Shown in pieces: positions 9,072 through 10,547 of a stretch of 10,547 nt of DNA. The stretch is from Bacteroidia bacterium (GTDB taxonomy: Bacteria; Bacteroidota; Bacteroidia; Cytophagales; Cyclobacteriaceae), in NCBI GenBank assembly GCA_012031955.1, contig JAAURZ010000037.1, forward strand, positions 1 through 10,547. Direction: 5' to 3'. The position numbers and the translations under genes were made by a program. Numbering within the stretch: the first letter of the stretch is position 1; every line of letters begins with the position of its first letter. Under the pieces are notes generated by a model. That model was not told the origin of the DNA, did no database searches, and was given only the letters and a program-made list of their open reading frames with translations.

Positions 9072-10547
9072 ATGCAACGAATAGTCTTTGTCCTCATTTT
9101 ATTCGTTTCTTTTTCCGGCCTGGCGCAGGAGAAGAAGTGGAAAGGCAAGTTTGAGCAACTTGGCCAGGAACTCCCAACACCCAACAGCTATCGAACAGGG
9201 TCCGGTGCGCCCGGCCCCAACTATTGGCAACAACGCGCCGACTACTCCATCGAGGTCGACATTAACGACGAAACGCAGGTGCTTACCGGAAAGGAGACCA
9301 TCACTTATCACAATAATTCGCCCGAAACGCTGAAGTATTTGTGGATGCAGCTCGATCAAAACGTACGCACACAGAACAGCATGGCTTCGCAGGTGCGAGG
9401 CGGCGCCATACGCGACTCCGTCCCGGCAAAGTTAATGACTGGCTATGTGGACGACTATGATGGTGGCTTCAGGATCACAGCCATAAAAGATGCCACGGGC
9501 AAGCCGCTTAGCTATACCATCAACGCGACCATGATGCGCATCGACCTTGCCACACCATTGAAGTCGGGCGAAAAAGTGGTGTTCAGCATCGACTGGAACT
9601 ACCACGAATACGACCGCCTCACCACCAATGGCCGCGGCGGCTACGAGTATTTCCCTGAAGACGGCAACTATGTATACACCTTTGCGCAGTGGTACCCGCG
9701 CATGTGTGTGTTCGACGACTATGAAGGCTGGCAAAACAAGCAGTTCCTTGGCACCGGCGAGTTCGCGCTCACCTTCGGTAACTTCGACGTGCGCATCACG
9801 GTGCCGTCGGATCATATCGTAGGTGCAACAGGCTGGCTGCAAAATCCTAAGGATGTATTGAGCAAAGAACAACAAGACCGGTTTGCGGCAGCACAAAAGT
9901 CGTTCGACAAGCAAGTGTTCATTGTAACGGAGGATGAAGCACGCAAGAAGGAAAAGTCGAAGTCGGCAAAGAAAAGCACCTGGAATTTTAAGGCTGACAA
10001 TGTACGCGACTTCGCGTTCGCCCACTCCCGTAAGTTTATCTGGGACGCGATGGCCGTGAAGGTCGGCGACAAGACGCCGCTCGCACAATCGCTCTATCCC
10101 AAGGAAGGCAACCCGCTCTGGGCAAAAGAATCTACCAGGGCTGTGAAAAACACGCTCGAGGTTTATTCCGCTCGCACCATCGACTACCCTTATCCCACTG
10201 CCTACTCTGTACACTCGGCGCACCAAGGCATGGAGTACCCGATGATCTGCTTTAACTATGGCAGGCCTGAACCAGACGGCACCTACTCGAACCAGAAACT
10301 GCTCGGCATGATCGGCGTGGTGGTACACGAAGTGGGACACAACTTTTTTCCCATGATCGTAAATAACGACGAACGCCAGTGGACATGGATGGACGAAGGC
10401 CTGAACTCCTTCCTCGATGGCGAAACCATTCGCGAACGTTACCCTGAGCTTGGTTATACACGCGGCACACCCGAGAGCATTGTGGGTTTTATGAAAGGAG
10501 ACCAAAGCTGGATGCGTCCTATTATGGCCTCGGCAGACAACCAGGGT
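9072..10547 (+). CDS. M1-family zinc metallopeptidase, second tandem copy, truncated by window end
   Basis: This is a paralogue of the preceding gene, separated by 38 bp. The 492 visible residues are uninterrupted and remain open at the right edge. The signal peptide has a hydrophobic core (IVFVLILFVSFSG) and cleavage after GLAQ, near residue 19. The mature N-terminus ([24 protein letters not shown]) is nearly the same as in copy one. GMEYP lies at 386-390, HEVGH at 419-423, and the third zinc ligand Glu442 in WMDEGLN, so the metal site is complete. The likely catalytic tyrosine and the C-terminal domain fall beyond the window. It matches copy one closely from GYEYFPED through NPKDVL and around the zinc site, but diverges just after Glu442 (FLDGETIRERYPELG here). 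That may mean a different substrate range. No indels are seen, in contrast with copy one. Confidence 0.93.
   Translation, partial: MQRIVFVLILFVSFSGLAQEKKWKGKFEQLGQELPTPNSYRTGSGAPGPNYWQQRADYSIEVDINDETQVLTGKETITYHNNSPETLKYLWMQLDQNVRTQNSMASQVRGGAIRDSVPAKLMTGYVDDYDGGFRITAIKDATGKPLSYTINATMMRIDLATPLKSGEKVVFSIDWNYHEYDRLTTNGRGGYEYFPEDGNYVYTFAQWYPRMCVFDDYEGWQNKQFLGTGEFALTFGNFDVRITVPSDHIVGATGWLQNPKDVLSKEQQDRFAAAQKSFDKQVFIVTEDEARKKEKSKSAKKSTWNFKADNVRDFAFAHSRKFIWDAMAVKVGDKTPLAQSLYPKEGNPLWAKESTRAVKNTLEVYSARTIDYPYPTAYSVHSAHQGMEYPMICFNYGRPEPDGTYSNQKLLGMIGVVVHEVGHNFFPMIVNNDERQWTWMDEGLNSFLDGETIRERYPELGYTRGTPESIVGFMKGDQSWMRPIMASADNQG

Noticed and set aside
9432..10505. Long minus-strand open frame (357 codons) opposite the second M1 gene
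   Set aside because: It lies entirely antisense to a strongly supported peptidase frame, and its predicted protein has no recognisable motif. Such mirror frames are expected from codon bias in GC-rich coding DNA. A similar antisense frame (6829-7596) opposite copy one simply reflects the paralogy.

Overview
The window looks like chromosomal DNA of a Bacteroidota bacterium, most likely of the Cytophagales type. This rests on a GldB-type lipoprotein, a DUF6702-like exported protein, HupE/UreJ plus M1 metallopeptidases of the Bacteroidota form (GMEYP instead of GAMEN), and candidate promoters resembling the TTTG/TAnnTTTG pattern of that phylum. The assignment is made by eye. No RNA gene, CRISPR array, insertion sequence or phage gene was seen.

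Layout. Two gene groups diverge from a 146-bp intergenic region (6069-6214). Leftward (minus strand) run a DUF6702-like exported protein (5577-6068), gldB (4550-5561), tpiA (3718-4481) and prmA (2878-3705). After a 157-bp gap with a hairpin comes a very large exported protein of unknown function (1-2717) that leaves the window at the left edge. Rightward (plus strand) run a HupE/UreJ-family membrane protein (6215-6800) and two tandem, clearly paralogous M1 zinc metallopeptidases (6806-9033, and 9072 to beyond the right edge).

The plus-strand group is tightly packed (5 and 38 bp between genes) and combines a small polytopic membrane protein with two secreted peptidases. The minus-strand group mixes an envelope lipoprotein (GldB) with housekeeping genes: triose-phosphate isomerase and ribosomal protein L11 methyltransferase. 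tpiA and prmA lie 12 bp apart.

Reading caution. Four genes between about 3.8 and 8.2 kb (tpiA, gldB, hupE, first M1 peptidase) are broken by about 12 single-base indels, most of them in short homopolymers. After frame correction every gene gives a full-length, motif-complete protein. The flanks (1-3.8 kb and 8.2-10.5 kb) have none. I read this as sequencing or assembly error in a locally poor stretch, not gene decay, and give these genes as full-span CDS.

I did not find a convincing undescribed system. The items most worth a second look are the large exported protein with an acidic LDDP-repeat linker, the HupE-like protein with non-canonical metal motifs beside a possible DUF6702 partner, and the M1 tandem pair, which diverges just after the zinc site.
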